A stretch of DNA of 11,913 bases from Gammaproteobacteria bacterium. GTDB lineage: Bacteria; Pseudomonadota; Gammaproteobacteria; PS1; Pseudothioglobaceae. Location of the stretch: contig JAPYQD010000016.1 of the NCBI GenBank assembly GCA_029937335.1, positions 1 to 11,913 of the forward strand, written 5' to 3'. Shown in pieces: positions 1 to 7,686 of the stretch. The position numbers and the translations under genes are program-made. Under the pieces are notes generated by a model that saw nothing but the letters and a program-made list of their open reading frames with translations, searched no databases and was not told the DNA's origin. How positions within the stretch are numbered: the first letter of the stretch is position 1; each line of letters begins with the position of its first letter.

Positions 1-2
1 CA

Positions 3-212
3 GATGAAGATAAGCAACATCCGCATTATGAAAAAGGCGTATCTTGCCCGCGTTGCCATGGCTCACGTAGTAAAACTCAGATTAGCCGTTATCGTGAAAG
101 AGAGCGCCAGGTGCAGTTGGCCAAAGCACGTGGCGAAGCCCATATTGGTGATCATGCTAGCCAAATCATTGCTGCCAAGGCTAAGAAAAAATCCCTTAAA
201 AAACAAAAATAA
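3..212 (+). CDS. trhO: TrhO/YceA-type tRNA uridine hydroxylation protein, C-terminal fragment
   Basis: The window opens inside this gene; only the last 69 codons and the TAA stop are present. The frame reads [15 protein letters not shown], then [21 protein letters not shown] in pieces, and ends in a lysine-rich tail. A CxxC pair (fragment residues 15 and 18) followed by an [25 protein letters not shown] segment is characteristic of the C-terminal end of the rhodanese-domain TrhO/YceA (UPF0176) family. TrhO proteins take part in oxygen-dependent 5-hydroxylation of the wobble uridine of some tRNAs. The rhodanese domain with its catalytic cysteine lies upstream of the window, so activity cannot be judged. 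The next gene starts 6 bases after the stop, so the two are probably co-transcribed. An 81-codon ORF overlapping in another frame has no family character and is a shadow. Identification rests on the tail alone. Confidence 0.75.
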   Translation, partial: DEDKQHPHYEKGVSCPRCHGSRSKTQISRYRERERQVQLAKARGEAHIGDHASQIIAAKAKKKSLKKQK

Positions 213-218
213 TTACTT

Positions 219-809
219 ATGTTTACACGTCAAGATATTCCTCAGTTAAAGCAAGATCTCAGTATTCAAGCCACATTACTAGGTCATGATCTAACCCTTA
301 AAACGCGATGGGGTGTGTTTAGTCCACGTGCAATTGATGACGGTACTTTACTGTTAATGAAATATTTAGATATTGACGAGTGTGATAAGTGTTTAGACCT
401 TGGCTGTGGCTATGGCCCAATAGGTTTAAGTGTTGCTAAGTCTTGCCCACAGGGCGAAGTACACATGGTGGATAAAGATTTTGTTGCAGTCGAGCTATCA
501 AACAACAACGCTAAACTTAATCATATTGATAATGCTAAAGCCTATTTATCGGATGCATTTTTGAGTGTGAATAAAGATAATTATTTTGACCAAATAATTT
601 CTAATGTACCTGCTAAAGTAGGCCGAGAGCAACTCAGCATTATTTTATATGATGCTTATGATGCACTCAAGCCTGGTGGAAAAATTACCTTTGTCACCAT
701 TAATGGCCTACGTAATTTTATTAAAGATAATTTTAAATCAGTGTTTGGTAATTACAAAAAACTCAAACAAGGGCAAAAATACACAATTTCTCAAGCGATT
801 AAACAATAG
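219..809 (+). CDS. RsmC-like small-domain class I SAM-dependent methyltransferase
   Basis: This 196-residue protein is a single methyltransferase-small (MTS) domain of the RsmC/YbxB group (COG2813 type), whose known members methylate guanine in rRNA. Residues 31-49 hold WGVFSPRAIDDGT, the usual segment before the fold. SAM motif I is LDLGCGYGPIG at 59-69, and the ribose-binding acidic turn is MVDKD at 83-87. The catalytic motif IV position reads SNVPAKVG (128-135); most RsmC-family enzymes have NPPF, NPPY or NPPI there, so the target base is uncertain. The C-terminus has the family ending KLKQGQKYTIS. At 196 residues it equals the short single-domain form, not the duplicated RsmC of E. coli. 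The ATG lies 6 bases after the trhO stop with no clear Shine-Dalgarno sequence, which suggests coupling to trhO. Fold and family are secure; substrate is unknown. Confidence 0.85.
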   Translation: MFTRQDIPQLKQDLSIQATLLGHDLTLKTRWGVFSPRAIDDGTLLLMKYLDIDECDKCLDLGCGYGPIGLSVAKSCPQGEVHMVDKDFVAVELSNNNAKLNHIDNAKAYLSDAFLSVNKDNYFDQIISNVPAKVGREQLSIILYDAYDALKPGGKITFVTINGLRNFIKDNFKSVFGNYKKLKQGQKYTISQAIKQ

Positions 810-814
810 AATAA

Positions 815-843
815 TTGCGTAATTAATAATAGAAGAGTAAAAT
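815..843 (+). promoter_or_regulatory. Candidate sigma-70-type promoter for grxD
   Basis: TTGCGT at 815-820 is followed by a 17-base spacer and TAAAAT at 838-843. The -10 matches consensus at 5 of 6 positions and the -35 at 3 of 6. A start about 7 bases downstream would give a leader of roughly 38 bases before the grxD ATG at 888. The 78-base gap and the strong ribosome binding site of grxD agree with an independent transcript. The call is by eye only. Confidence 0.45.
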
Positions 844-853
844 ACTCGGATAT
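829..853 (+). promoter_or_regulatory. Dyad operator resembling an IscR type 1 site, over the grxD -10
   Basis: The sequence is ATA-N3-GAGTA-AAA-TACTC-N3-TAT. Its arms are perfectly symmetric at eight positions per side. Compared with the enterobacterial IscR type 1 consensus as I recall it (ATA-SYY-GACT-RWWWY-AGTC-RRS-TAT), 20 of 25 positions agree. Two of the five mismatches are symmetric changes in the core, GACT to GAGT and AGTC to ACTC. The dyad covers the candidate -10, as expected of a repressor site, and the downstream gene encodes an Fe-S cluster-carrying glutaredoxin. Assignment to IscR is inference; another dimeric regulator is possible. Confidence 0.35.
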
Positions 854-887
854 TTAGGATTTAACAGAATCAAACAGGAGTAATACA

Positions 888-1211
888 ATGGACGTAATGG
901 CAAGAATTCAGGCTCAAGTAGACAGCGCACCAATCGTGCTTTATATGAAAGGCACACCACAATTTCCACAATGTGGCTTTTCGGCTAAAGCAGCACAAAC
1001 ATTGGCTTCAACGGGTGTTGAGTTTGCCTATGTGAATATTTTTGAAGATCAAGAAGTAATGCAAAATTTACCCAATTTTCAAGATTGGCCAACGTTTCCA
1101 CAGATCTACTTCAACTCTGAATTAATGGGTGGTGGTGATATTATTGTTGAGATGGCTGAGATGGGCACTTTGCAAGCGGCCATGCAAGAAGCGACAGATA
1201 AGTTTAGTTAA
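888..1211 (+). CDS. grxD: Monothiol glutaredoxin (Grx4 type)
   Basis: This 107-residue single-domain monothiol glutaredoxin is close to the length of E. coli Grx4 (about 115). The active-site motif is CGFS at residues 29-32, preceded by the KGTP loop (21-24) that contacts glutathione. WPTFPQIYF (about 65-73) holds the cis-proline, and the GG of LMGGGDI (about 79-85) binds the glutathione tail. CGFS glutaredoxins bind a glutathione-ligated [2Fe-2S] cluster as a dimer, or with a BolA partner, and pass it to apo-proteins. They are cytosolic and poor as general disulfide reductases. AGGAG at 876-880, 7 bases before the ATG, decides the start; Met4 is less well placed. The gene appears to be its own unit, with a promoter and possible operator upstream and two hairpin terminators downstream. 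Confidence 0.95.
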   Translation: MDVMARIQAQVDSAPIVLYMKGTPQFPQCGFSAKAAQTLASTGVEFAYVNIFEDQEVMQNLPNFQDWPTFPQIYFNSELMGGGDIIVEMAEMGTLQAAMQEATDKFS

Positions 1212-1224
1212 TAATTTCTTCTTA

Positions 1225-1258
1225 GCTACAAGTTGCACAACTTGTAGCCGTTATTTTT
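1225..1258 (+). terminator. Rho-independent terminator of grxD (first of two)
   Basis: A perfect 10-bp stem, GCTACAAGTT at 1225-1234 with AACTTGTAGC at 1239-1248, closes a GCAC loop. TTATTTTT follows at 1251-1258. It begins 13 bases after the grxD stop. The T-rich tract is only on the + strand side; on the - strand the hairpin is followed by TAAGAAGAAA, so it should terminate + strand transcription. It lies within the last codons of the convergent metallopeptidase gene, whose TAG stop is part of the left arm. Confidence 0.8.
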
Positions 1259-1876
1259 AAGCCAGCTTTTGCTGGCTTTATATTTTGGCAATATTAATTC
1301 AACCAACTGCCAAAAATCTTTCGAATGGTTTTTAATTTTTGTATGAGCAAGCTCATGCACAATTACATAGTCGATAACATTCATTGGCGCCATAATAAGC
1401 AAGTAGTTAAGGTTGATGTTATTCACACTACTACATGAGCCCCATAAGGTTTTTTGCGTCTTAAGGCGCACTTGTTGGTAGTTGAGTTGATAAAGATCTG
1501 CATAATAATCCAGTCTTGGTAGGGCGACATTTTTAAAAGCAGTCTTATACCAAGCCAAAAATTCTTGCTTTCCACCGGTATTAAGACTGAATATTTGACC
1601 ATCAAAGTTCAAGCCTTTAGCATGGTTGATATCAACACTTAACGGATATTCACCACCCAAATATAAGAATTTTTCAGCTTCTATATAACTATGTTTTTGA
1701 GGTTTTTTAGCATCGACGGATGTTGACTTTTTCTCAATCCAGTTAGATTTTTCATCAATAAATTGTTCTATTTTTTTAACCGATAACCGATTCGGCGCAC
1801 GTACAATGAGCTCAGCATTGCTGTTAATTTGCAGACTCAAAGTTTTGCGTTTAGAACGAATTAGCTGATAATTCAT
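1226..1876 (-). CDS. YgjP/DUF45-type zinc metallopeptidase
   Basis: This 216-residue protein belongs to the YgjP-like (DUF45, M48-related) family of predicted zinc-dependent metallopeptidases. The zinc site HELAH is at 174-178 and a third ligand His at 184 in NHSKDFW. WGSCSS at 145-150 is the family's conserved segment before the catalytic helix, and LNYLLIMAP (156-164) and VIDYVIVHELAH follow the usual pattern. The N-terminal half (YQLIRSKRKTLSLQI, then LIVRAP) is the family's strand-rich region. There is no signal peptide, so it is cytosolic. The biological substrate is not established in this family. The ATG at 1876 has no good ribosome binding site. The gene converges on grxD, and its final codons overlap both grxD terminators. 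It is 230 bases downstream of purL on the same strand and is probably separately transcribed. Confidence 0.88.
   Translation of the reverse strand: MNYQLIRSKRKTLSLQINSNAELIVRAPNRLSVKKIEQFIDEKSNWIEKKSTSVDAKKPQKHSYIEAEKFLYLGGEYPLSVDINHAKGLNFDGQIFSLNTGGKQEFLAWYKTAFKNVALPRLDYYADLYQLNYQQVRLKTQKTLWGSCSSVNNINLNYLLIMAPMNVIDYVIVHELAHTKIKNHSKDFWQLVELILPKYKASKSWLKNNGYKLCNL
1259..1286 (+). terminator. Second, tandem terminator-like hairpin behind grxD
   Basis: An 8-bp stem, AAGCCAGC at 1259-1266 with GCTGGCTT at 1271-1278, closes a TTTT loop and runs into TTTATATTTT. It directly follows the first hairpin and is a likely backup terminator. The same bases encode KASKSWL of the convergent gene, so the inverted repeat is also constrained by protein coding. 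On the - strand, A-rich and T-poor flanks make termination there unlikely. Confidence 0.6.
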
Positions 1877-1902
1877 AATCGTTATTTAACCCGATAAAAA
1901 CC

Positions 1903-1922
1903 TAAAAATTGGCCAATTTTTA
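1903..1922. repeat. Perfect 20-bp palindrome upstream of the YgjP-type gene
   Basis: TAAAAATTGGCCAATTTTTA reads identically on both strands. It lies 27 bases before the start codon of the metallopeptidase gene, where an operator or promoter element would be expected. No regulator can be named from the sequence. Confidence 0.5.
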
Positions 1923-1966
1923 AAATTTCCTAAATTTTCTAGTGCCATTGATCTTAGCGGTTTATG

Positions 1967-2004
1967 TTGATGTCATAAAGGCTGAAAACTCATAAAAACA
2001 TCAA
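1967..2004. repeat. Inverted repeat with internal direct repeats in the purL-YgjP gap
   Basis: TTGATGT at 1967-1973 pairs with ACATCAA at 1998-2004. Between them TCATAAA occurs twice as a direct repeat (1973-1979 and 1990-1996). A second pairing, CTCATAAAAACA (1989-2000) with TGTTTTATGAG (2025-2035), shares bases with both this stem and the hairpin at 2032-2052, so these structures are mutually exclusive. Function is unknown; the region has no plausible ORF. Confidence 0.4.
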
Positions 2005-2031
2005 TTTAACCACTTAAATCACCTTGTTTTA

Positions 2032-2052
2032 TGAGCAGGCAAGGCCTGCTCA
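2032..2052. repeat. GC-rich 9-bp hairpin in the purL-YgjP gap
   Basis: TGAGCAGGC at 2032-2040 is the exact complement of GCCTGCTCA at 2044-2052, around a 3-base loop. It is the only GC-rich stem in the 1877-2106 gap and starts about 55 bases past the purL stop. There is no T-run after it on either strand, so it is not a standard terminator. It could be a transcript-stabilising 3' end structure for purL mRNA. Confidence 0.5.
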
Positions 2053-2086
2053 GGTAAAAATAAGCCATTTTTGGTTGATTTTCATT

Positions 2087-2106
2087 ATTTCTAAAATTTT
2101 AGAAAT
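2087..2106. repeat. Perfect 20-bp AT palindrome abutting the purL stop
   Basis: ATTTCTAAAATTTTAGAAAT is fully self-complementary and touches the purL stop codon (2107-2109) with no spacer. As RNA it would fold into a weak A-U hairpin without a following U-tract, so a terminator role is doubtful. Confidence 0.5.
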
Positions 2107-5100
2107 TTAATCTACCCAAGCTCTGGCATTTTCAAACATACGCAGCCATGGGCTACGCTCATCCCAGTCTTTTGGATGGTGTGAGTTTTGTACCGCACGG
2201 AATACACGCTCAGGATGTGGCATCATAATGGTTACCTGGCCAGAATCATTGGTCACACCAGCCACAGCATTGTCTGATCCGTTTGGATTATGTGGGTAGG
2301 TTTGCGTTAAATCACCTGCATGATCTACATATTGTAATGCGATGTGCTGATCAGATTGATTGCCTTTGAATATTGCACGGCCTTCACCATGAGCAATGGC
2401 GATTGGCATGATGGATCCTGCCATGCCTTTTAAGAAAATTGAATTCGACTGACCAATTTTAACCGATGAAAAACGCGCCTCAAATTGCTCTGAAACATTG
2501 CGATTAAAGCTAGGCCAATGGTTAGATCCAGGGATAATTTCACTGAGATTAGACATCATTTGGCAGCCGTTACAAATTCCGAGTGCAAAACTATCGTCTC
2601 GCTCGAAGAAAGCCTGGAAGTTATCTTTGGCGCTTGCATTGTACAAAATCGAACTCGCCCAACCTCTGCCAGCACCAAGCACATCGCCATAAGAGAAGCC
2701 ACCACAAGCCACCAAGCCTTTGAAATCTGCCAATGAAATTCGACCCGATAAAATATCACTCATGTGTACGTCAACAGCTTCAAATTCTGCCTTGTTAAAG
2801 GCCGCAGCCATTTCTACTTGGCCGTTAATACCTTGCTCTCTTAATACGGCAATTTTTGGTTTGGCGTTAGTGGCAATATAAGGGGCTGATAGGGATTGAT
2901 TGTGATCAAAACTAAGGTCAATTTTTAAACCTTTTGTGTCTTCTATAATGCTTGCAAATTCTTCTTCAGCACATTGAGGGTTGTCACGTAGTTTGGCTAT
3001 TTCATATGAAGTAGATGACCATAAAGATTGTAACTGTGTGCGAGGTTGTTTAAATAATACTTCGTCATTTGCATGAATTTGAATGCTGTCTGTATCGTTA
3101 ATACTGGCGATGTGGCGTGTGCAATCGCTTAAGCCTGCTATCGCTAAAGCTTGTGTTACGGCGTCTTTATTATTGTTACTTACTTGAATAACGCAGCCTA
3201 ACTCTTCATTAAATAAATCAGTAATGTCTTGTTCATTAGCTTGAATATCTAGACCGCAATGTGAGGCAAATGCCATTTCTAATAGTGTTGTTATTACACC
3301 ACCATCACTACGGTCGTGATAGGCGCTGATTAATCCTTCTTTGTTGAGTTGGTTAATGACAGAGAAAAAGTTTTTAAATACTGAGCCATCGTCAAGGTTT
3401 GGTGCAACATCGCCAACTTGGTTGTACACTTGTGCTAGGCATGAGCCACCCATTCTATTTTGTCCAAAGCCTAGGTCAATCAACCATAATTCGGATGCTG
3501 CATCTGTATCTAATAAGGGTGTAATTTGTAATCTTGCATCGGGCGTTTTTGCAAAAGCAGTAATGATGAGTGACAATGGTGCAGTGACTGCTTTGTCTTC
3601 GCCATTCTCAACCCAAGAGCTTCTCATTGACATTGAGTCCTTACCAACCGGTACCGTTAATCCGAGTTCTGGACATAAATCCATACCCACACTTTTAACC
3701 GCTGCGAATAATTTGGCATCTTCACCCGGATGACCACTGGCACTCATCCAGTTAGCACTTAGGCTAATATGATGAATATCTTCAACATAACCACCCAGCA
3801 TATTGGTTAACGCCTCACCAATGGTCATTCTAGCAGCAGATTCAGCATTGACTAATGCCAGTGGTGTCTTTTCGCCCAATGACATTATTTCGCCTTGGTA
3901 ACCGACATAATCCGCTAATGAGATTGCACAATCAGCCACGGGTACTTGCCATGGTCCTACAAATTGATCCCTAGCAACCATACCAGTAACGCTTCGATCG
4001 CCAATTGTAATTAAGAAGTTTTTGCTAGCAACAGTTGGTAGTTGCAAAATACGAGTAATCGCCTCATCAAGTTTGATATCACTAGTGTCAAGTGCATTAA
4101 GATGATCAGCCGGTGTTTGAGCATCAATACTGGTTTTTGGCGGGTTGCCTAGCAACACACTCATTGGCATCTGAATTGGATTGTTGTCAAATAGCGAATC
4201 ACTTAAAACCAATTCTTGAGCTTTGGTAGATTCACCAAGCACAGCGAATGGTGCGCGTTCACGTGCACAAATACTGCTAAATAAGTCGAGGCTAGAGGGG
4301 GCGATGGCAAGAACATAACGCTCTTGAGATTCATTACACCAAATCTCAAGTGGTGACATTTGGTTGTCATCATTAGGAATATTGCGTAATTCAAAACGAC
4401 CACCACGGCCTGAATCATTCACCAATTCAGGCAGACCATTTGATAGTCCACCTGCACCAATATCGTGAATAGAAACGATAGGGTTGTCTTTACCTAGATT
4501 AGTACAACGATCAATAACTTCTTGAGCGCGTCTTTCCATTTCAGGGTTGGCACGTTGTACTGAGGCAAAGTCTAAGTCTTCACTTTGTTCACCACTTTTA
4601 ACCGATGAGGCAGCACCACCACCTAAGCCAATCAACATGGCTGGGCCACCGAGAACAATAATTTTGCTACCAACCGGAATATCACCTTTTTGAATGTGTT
4701 GTTCCTGGATGTGCCCTAAGCCACCGGCCAACATAATTGGTTTGTGGTAGCCACGCACTTCACCATTCGGTGTTTGCTGTTCAAAAGTTCTAAAATAACC
4801 CAAGGTATTTGGTCGGCCAAATTCATTATTAAAGGCGGCCGCACCAATCGGGCCTTCGAGCATAATATCGAGTGCTGAGACAATTTGATTAGGCTTGCCA
4901 TAATCAACTTCCCAAGGCTGCTCGGCGTTGCTAATTTTAAGATTAGAGACACTAAAGCCACACAAACCTACTTTGGGTTTTGAACCTTGGCCGGTAGCAC
5001 CTTCATCACGAATTTCACCACCAGAACCAGTCGCCGCACCAGGGTGCGGGGCAATCGCAGTAGGGTGGTTGTGAGTTTCAACTTTCATTAGGATTGCCCT

Positions 5101-5943
5101 ATGTTCTGTTGAGCTAATGTATTTTCCGTTTTCATCAGCATAAAAGCGCTCACCTTCAAAACCTGCCATTACTGCAGAGTTGTCTGAATAAACACTAAGC
5201 AAGCCTTCTGGGTGTTTGTGATAAGTATTGCGAATCATGGCAAATAAACTTTTAGCCTGCTCAACACCGTCAATAGTCCAGTCGGCATTGAATATTTTAT
5301 GGCGGCAATGTTCTGAGTTTGCCTGGGCAAACATCATCAGTTCAATATCAGTTGGGTTTCGTTCTAACTTTATAAAGCTTTCAACCAAGTAATCGATCTC
5401 GCCATCACTAAGCGCTAAGCCGAGTTCGATATTGGTTTTTTCTAAGGCTGATTTTCCCTTAGCTAGAATATCAACACTGGTGAAAGGTTGTGGCTCAAAA
5501 TTGTCAAATAGGGTGTGTGCATCATTAATCGAGTCTAAAACTGACTCAGTCATTTTGTCCATGATCGCAGCCAACACTTGTGCTGAATTAGTGATTTGGG
5601 CGTCAAAATGATAAATCGTTGCACGTTCAATACGATTGATTTTGTTAATATCACATAAGTGCACAATATCGGTTGCCTTAGATGACCAAGGCGAAATAGT
5701 GCCTAATCTAGGAATAACAACAATACTAGACTGTGCTGCGTTAACCGACAACACTGGTGCGTAAGACAGTAAATGATCAAGGTGTTTTGTTTCTACCTCT
5801 GTGAGTGTCTTATTAAGGTCAGCAAGGTGAATAAATTCAGCACCCAATAGCTTTAGCCCAGATTGTGCTTGAGATATTTTTACTTGTAGAGCTTTGGTTT
5901 TAAACGCACCAAGTGCGCTAATGCCTTGGTGAATATGGATCAT
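2107..5943 (-). CDS. purL: Phosphoribosylformylglycinamidine synthase, single-chain form
   Basis: PurL catalyses the fourth step of purine synthesis: FGAR, glutamine and ATP give FGAM. The 1278 residues match the large proteobacterial form (E. coli 1295), in which the ammonia-producing glutaminase is fused to the synthetase. In order there are an N-terminal PurS-like domain (about 1-150), a linker, FGAM synthetase domains containing SEHCRHKIF (210-218) and [15 protein letters not shown] (289-303) with the glycine-rich [18 protein letters not shown] stretch up to 320, a duplicated synthetase half, and a C-terminal class I glutamine amidotransferase. The amidotransferase triad is visible as Cys1127 (GICNGCQMM), His1243 and Glu1245 (PHPER). 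The ATG overlaps the yebC stop as ATGA, and GAGG about 13 bases upstream is a distant ribosome binding site, so translational coupling is likely. It is the last gene of the htpX-purL series. No damage is seen. Confidence 0.97.
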   Translation of the reverse strand: MIHIHQGISALGAFKTKALQVKISQAQSGLKLLGAEFIHLADLNKTLTEVETKHLDHLLSYAPVLSVNAAQSSIVVIPRLGTISPWSSKATDIVHLCDINKINRIERATIYHFDAQITNSAQVLAAIMDKMTESVLDSINDAHTLFDNFEPQPFTSVDILAKGKSALEKTNIELGLALSDGEIDYLVESFIKLERNPTDIELMMFAQANSEHCRHKIFNADWTIDGVEQAKSLFAMIRNTYHKHPEGLLSVYSDNSAVMAGFEGERFYADENGKYISSTEHRAILMKVETHNHPTAIAPHPGAATGSGGEIRDEGATGQGSKPKVGLCGFSVSNLKISNAEQPWEVDYGKPNQIVSALDIMLEGPIGAAAFNNEFGRPNTLGYFRTFEQQTPNGEVRGYHKPIMLAGGLGHIQEQHIQKGDIPVGSKIIVLGGPAMLIGLGGGAASSVKSGEQSEDLDFASVQRANPEMERRAQEVIDRCTNLGKDNPIVSIHDIGAGGLSNGLPELVNDSGRGGRFELRNIPNDDNQMSPLEIWCNESQERYVLAIAPSSLDLFSSICARERAPFAVLGESTKAQELVLSDSLFDNNPIQMPMSVLLGNPPKTSIDAQTPADHLNALDTSDIKLDEAITRILQLPTVASKNFLITIGDRSVTGMVARDQFVGPWQVPVADCAISLADYVGYQGEIMSLGEKTPLALVNAESAARMTIGEALTNMLGGYVEDIHHISLSANWMSASGHPGEDAKLFAAVKSVGMDLCPELGLTVPVGKDSMSMRSSWVENGEDKAVTAPLSLIITAFAKTPDARLQITPLLDTDAASELWLIDLGFGQNRMGGSCLAQVYNQVGDVAPNLDDGSVFKNFFSVINQLNKEGLISAYHDRSDGGVITTLLEMAFASHCGLDIQANEQDITDLFNEELGCVIQVSNNNKDAVTQALAIAGLSDCTRHIASINDTDSIQIHANDEVLFKQPRTQLQSLWSSTSYEIAKLRDNPQCAEEEFASIIEDTKGLKIDLSFDHNQSLSAPYIATNAKPKIAVLREQGINGQVEMAAAFNKAEFEAVDVHMSDILSGRISLADFKGLVACGGFSYGDVLGAGRGWASSILYNASAKDNFQAFFERDDSFALGICNGCQMMSNLSEIIPGSNHWPSFNRNVSEQFEARFSSVKIGQSNSIFLKGMAGSIMPIAIAHGEGRAIFKGNQSDQHIALQYVDHAGDLTQTYPHNPNGSDNAVAGVTNDSGQVTIMMPHPERVFRAVQNSHHPKDWDERSPWLRMFENARAWVD

Positions 5944-6680
5944 AATTGCGCCATTACCTCATCTGAAATATCGGCATTGTGATACACCTCTTGCGTGTCA
6001 TCAAGATCTTCTAAGCGATCAATCAGTTTCATGAATTTTTCTGCATCACCTAGGTTGAGTTCAACGCGAGTTGCAGGCTCCATGGTTACTTCAGCATGGC
6101 TTGCTTCAAGTCCTGCATCAGACAGTGCGTCTTTCACCGTAAAGAAGTCTTCAGGTGTGGTGATTACATCAATCGAACCATCGTCATTGCTAACAACATC
6201 TTCTGCACCTGCATCTAGTGCCGCCTCCATAATTTGATCCTCATCACCTGAGGCGAAACTAATAAAACCTTGTTTGTTAAATAAGTAAGCTACTGAACCG
6301 TCTGTACCTAAATTGCCACCATGTTTAGAAAATGCGTGGCGCACATCAGCCACGGTACGGTTACGATTATCTGTTAAGGTGTCAACCATGATGGCTGTAC
6401 CGCCTAAGCCGTAACCTTCATAACGCACCTCATCGTAGTTTTCACCTTCTAAATCACCACTACCACGTTTAACCGCGTTTTCGATGGTGTCTCGTTTCAT
6501 GTTGGCGGCTAAGGCTTTGTCAATCACCATGCGTAACCCAGGGTTGTTTTCAATAACACCACCACCAGCTTTAGCAGCAATTACAATTTCTTTAATTAAT
6601 TTGGTAAATACCTTGCCACGCTTGGCATCTTGCGCACCTTTTCGGTGTTGAATGTTGTGCCATTTAGAGTGTCCTGCCAT
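5940..6680 (-). CDS. yebC: YebC/TACO1-family translation or regulatory protein
   Basis: The 246 residues equal the length of E. coli YebC, and the protein begins [20 protein letters not shown], the family signature. Further conserved blocks are [20 protein letters not shown], then [27 protein letters not shown], and the ending [13 protein letters not shown]. The three-domain YebC fold is acidic and cytosolic. Family members were first described as transcriptional regulators (PmpR in Pseudomonas) and more recently as ribosome-associated factors helping translation through proline-rich stretches, like mitochondrial TACO1; which role applies here cannot be told. GGAG at 6690-6693, 9 bases from the ATG, is the clearest ribosome binding site of the - strand series. 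The gene lies 42 bases after nadA and overlaps purL by 4 bases. In many proteobacteria yebC is followed by ruvC, which is not here. Confidence 0.95.
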   Translation of the reverse strand: MAGHSKWHNIQHRKGAQDAKRGKVFTKLIKEIVIAAKAGGGVIENNPGLRMVIDKALAANMKRDTIENAVKRGSGDLEGENYDEVRYEGYGLGGTAIMVDTLTDNRNRTVADVRHAFSKHGGNLGTDGSVAYLFNKQGFISFASGDEDQIMEAALDAGAEDVVSNDDGSIDVITTPEDFFTVKDALSDAGLEASHAEVTMEPATRVELNLGDAEKFMKLIDRLEDLDDTQEVYHNADISDEVMAQL

Positions 6681-6722
6681 GTTCGATGTCTCCGGGAATA
6701 TGAGTAATTGAGATTTTACCTT

Positions 6723-7670
6723 TTATGCAGTAAAGTCGAGTAATTTTTGTATAGATTGTTGTGCTTTTTTAGCAATACTGGATTCAATTAATATTTCATT
6801 TTTACCAGTTTTTAAAACATCAAGACAGTTGTCTAAAGTATTCATTGCCATCCACTCACAATGGGCGCAAGATTCACAGTCTGCACCTGCGCCCATAGTA
6901 GGGGCTTCAATCAGTTTTTTGTGTGGCGCGACTTCATGCATTTTGTGAAAAATACCATTGTCAGTAGCCACAATAAAAGTAGATTCTTCTCTATCTCTTA
7001 CAGCGTTAATGAGCGCTGTAGTAGAGCCTACCACATCGGCCAAATCAACTACCGCTTGAGGTGATTCTGGGTGTACTAATACGGCCGCCTCAGGATGCTT
7101 GCCTTTTAAAGTTTGTAAAGCATCTGCTTTAAAGCGTTCATGCACTACGCAAGAGCCCTGCCATAAAAGCATATCAGCACCAGTTTGTGTTTGCACATAG
7201 TTGCCTAGGTGCTTGTCAGGCGCCCAAAGAATTTTTTCACCTTGTTTGCGTAAATGCTTGGCAACCGTTAACGCACTGCCTGAAGTTACCACCCAGTCTG
7301 CTCGCGCCTTTACCTCAGCTGATGTGTTGGCATAAACCACCACTTTTCGATCGGGATGCTGGTCACAAAATTTAGAAAATTCATCGATTGGGCAATCTTC
7401 ATCTAAAGAGCAAGTAGCGGCCTCATCAAGTACTAAAATGGTTTTTTCAGGAGAGAGGATCTTGGCCGTTTCACCCATAAATTTAACACCCGCAACAATG
7501 ATAGTGTCTGCATCGCAGTTTTGCCCAAAGCGTGCCATCTCTAATGAGTCAGAAACAAAACCACCACTTTCTTCTGCTAGGGTTTGTAAATCACCACTAA
7601 CATAATAATGCGCAACCAATACAGCGTTGCGAGCCTTGAGTTCGGCTTTTATTTGATCTTGAATTGACAC
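6723..7670 (-). CDS. nadA: Quinolinate synthase
   Basis: NadA condenses iminoaspartate (from NadB, not in this window) with dihydroxyacetone phosphate to give quinolinate, the precursor of NAD. It carries an oxygen-sensitive [4Fe-4S] cluster. The 315 residues show the three cluster cysteines as Cys87 ([11 protein letters not shown]), Cys174 ([11 protein letters not shown]) and Cys271 in [12 protein letters not shown]. Their spacings (87 and 97 residues) equal those of E. coli C113, C200 and C297 as I recall them. [13 protein letters not shown] (21-33), DSLEMAR (41-47) and [12 protein letters not shown] (61-72) are substrate-side motifs. The start is GTG at 7670: an in-frame TAA lies 12 bases upstream, and the next methionine would remove the substrate region. 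No good ribosome binding site is seen. It sits 16 bases after aspS, so coupled expression is probable. Being between aspS and yebC is an unusual location. Confidence 0.96.
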   Translation of the reverse strand: MSIQDQIKAELKARNAVLVAHYYVSGDLQTLAEESGGFVSDSLEMARFGQNCDADTIIVAGVKFMGETAKILSPEKTILVLDEAATCSLDEDCPIDEFSKFCDQHPDRKVVVYANTSAEVKARADWVVTSGSALTVAKHLRKQGEKILWAPDKHLGNYVQTQTGADMLLWQGSCVVHERFKADALQTLKGKHPEAAVLVHPESPQAVVDLADVVGSTTALINAVRDREESTFIVATDNGIFHKMHEVAPHKKLIEAPTMGAGADCESCAHCEWMAMNTLDNCLDVLKTGKNEILIESSIAKKAQQSIQKLLDFTA

Positions 7671-7686
7671 GCTACTTGTTTATTGT

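Noticed and set aside
4..249. 81-codon + strand ORF at the left end
   Set aside because: It overlaps the trhO tail in another frame and runs into the methyltransferase gene. The protein has no recognisable character, while the +3 frame matches the TrhO C-terminus.
2032..2052. Hairpin as the purL terminator
   Set aside because: The stem is good, but no T-run follows on the - strand (it continues TAAAACAAGG); kept only as an inverted repeat.
3341..3733. 130-codon + strand ORF inside purL
   Set aside because: It is antisense to an intact, strongly conserved gene and has no recognisable family or ribosome binding site.
6681..6722. Internal promoter upstream of yebC
   Set aside because: A TAAAAT-like -10 is present but no -35 at an acceptable distance; the gap is short and mostly holds the ribosome binding site.
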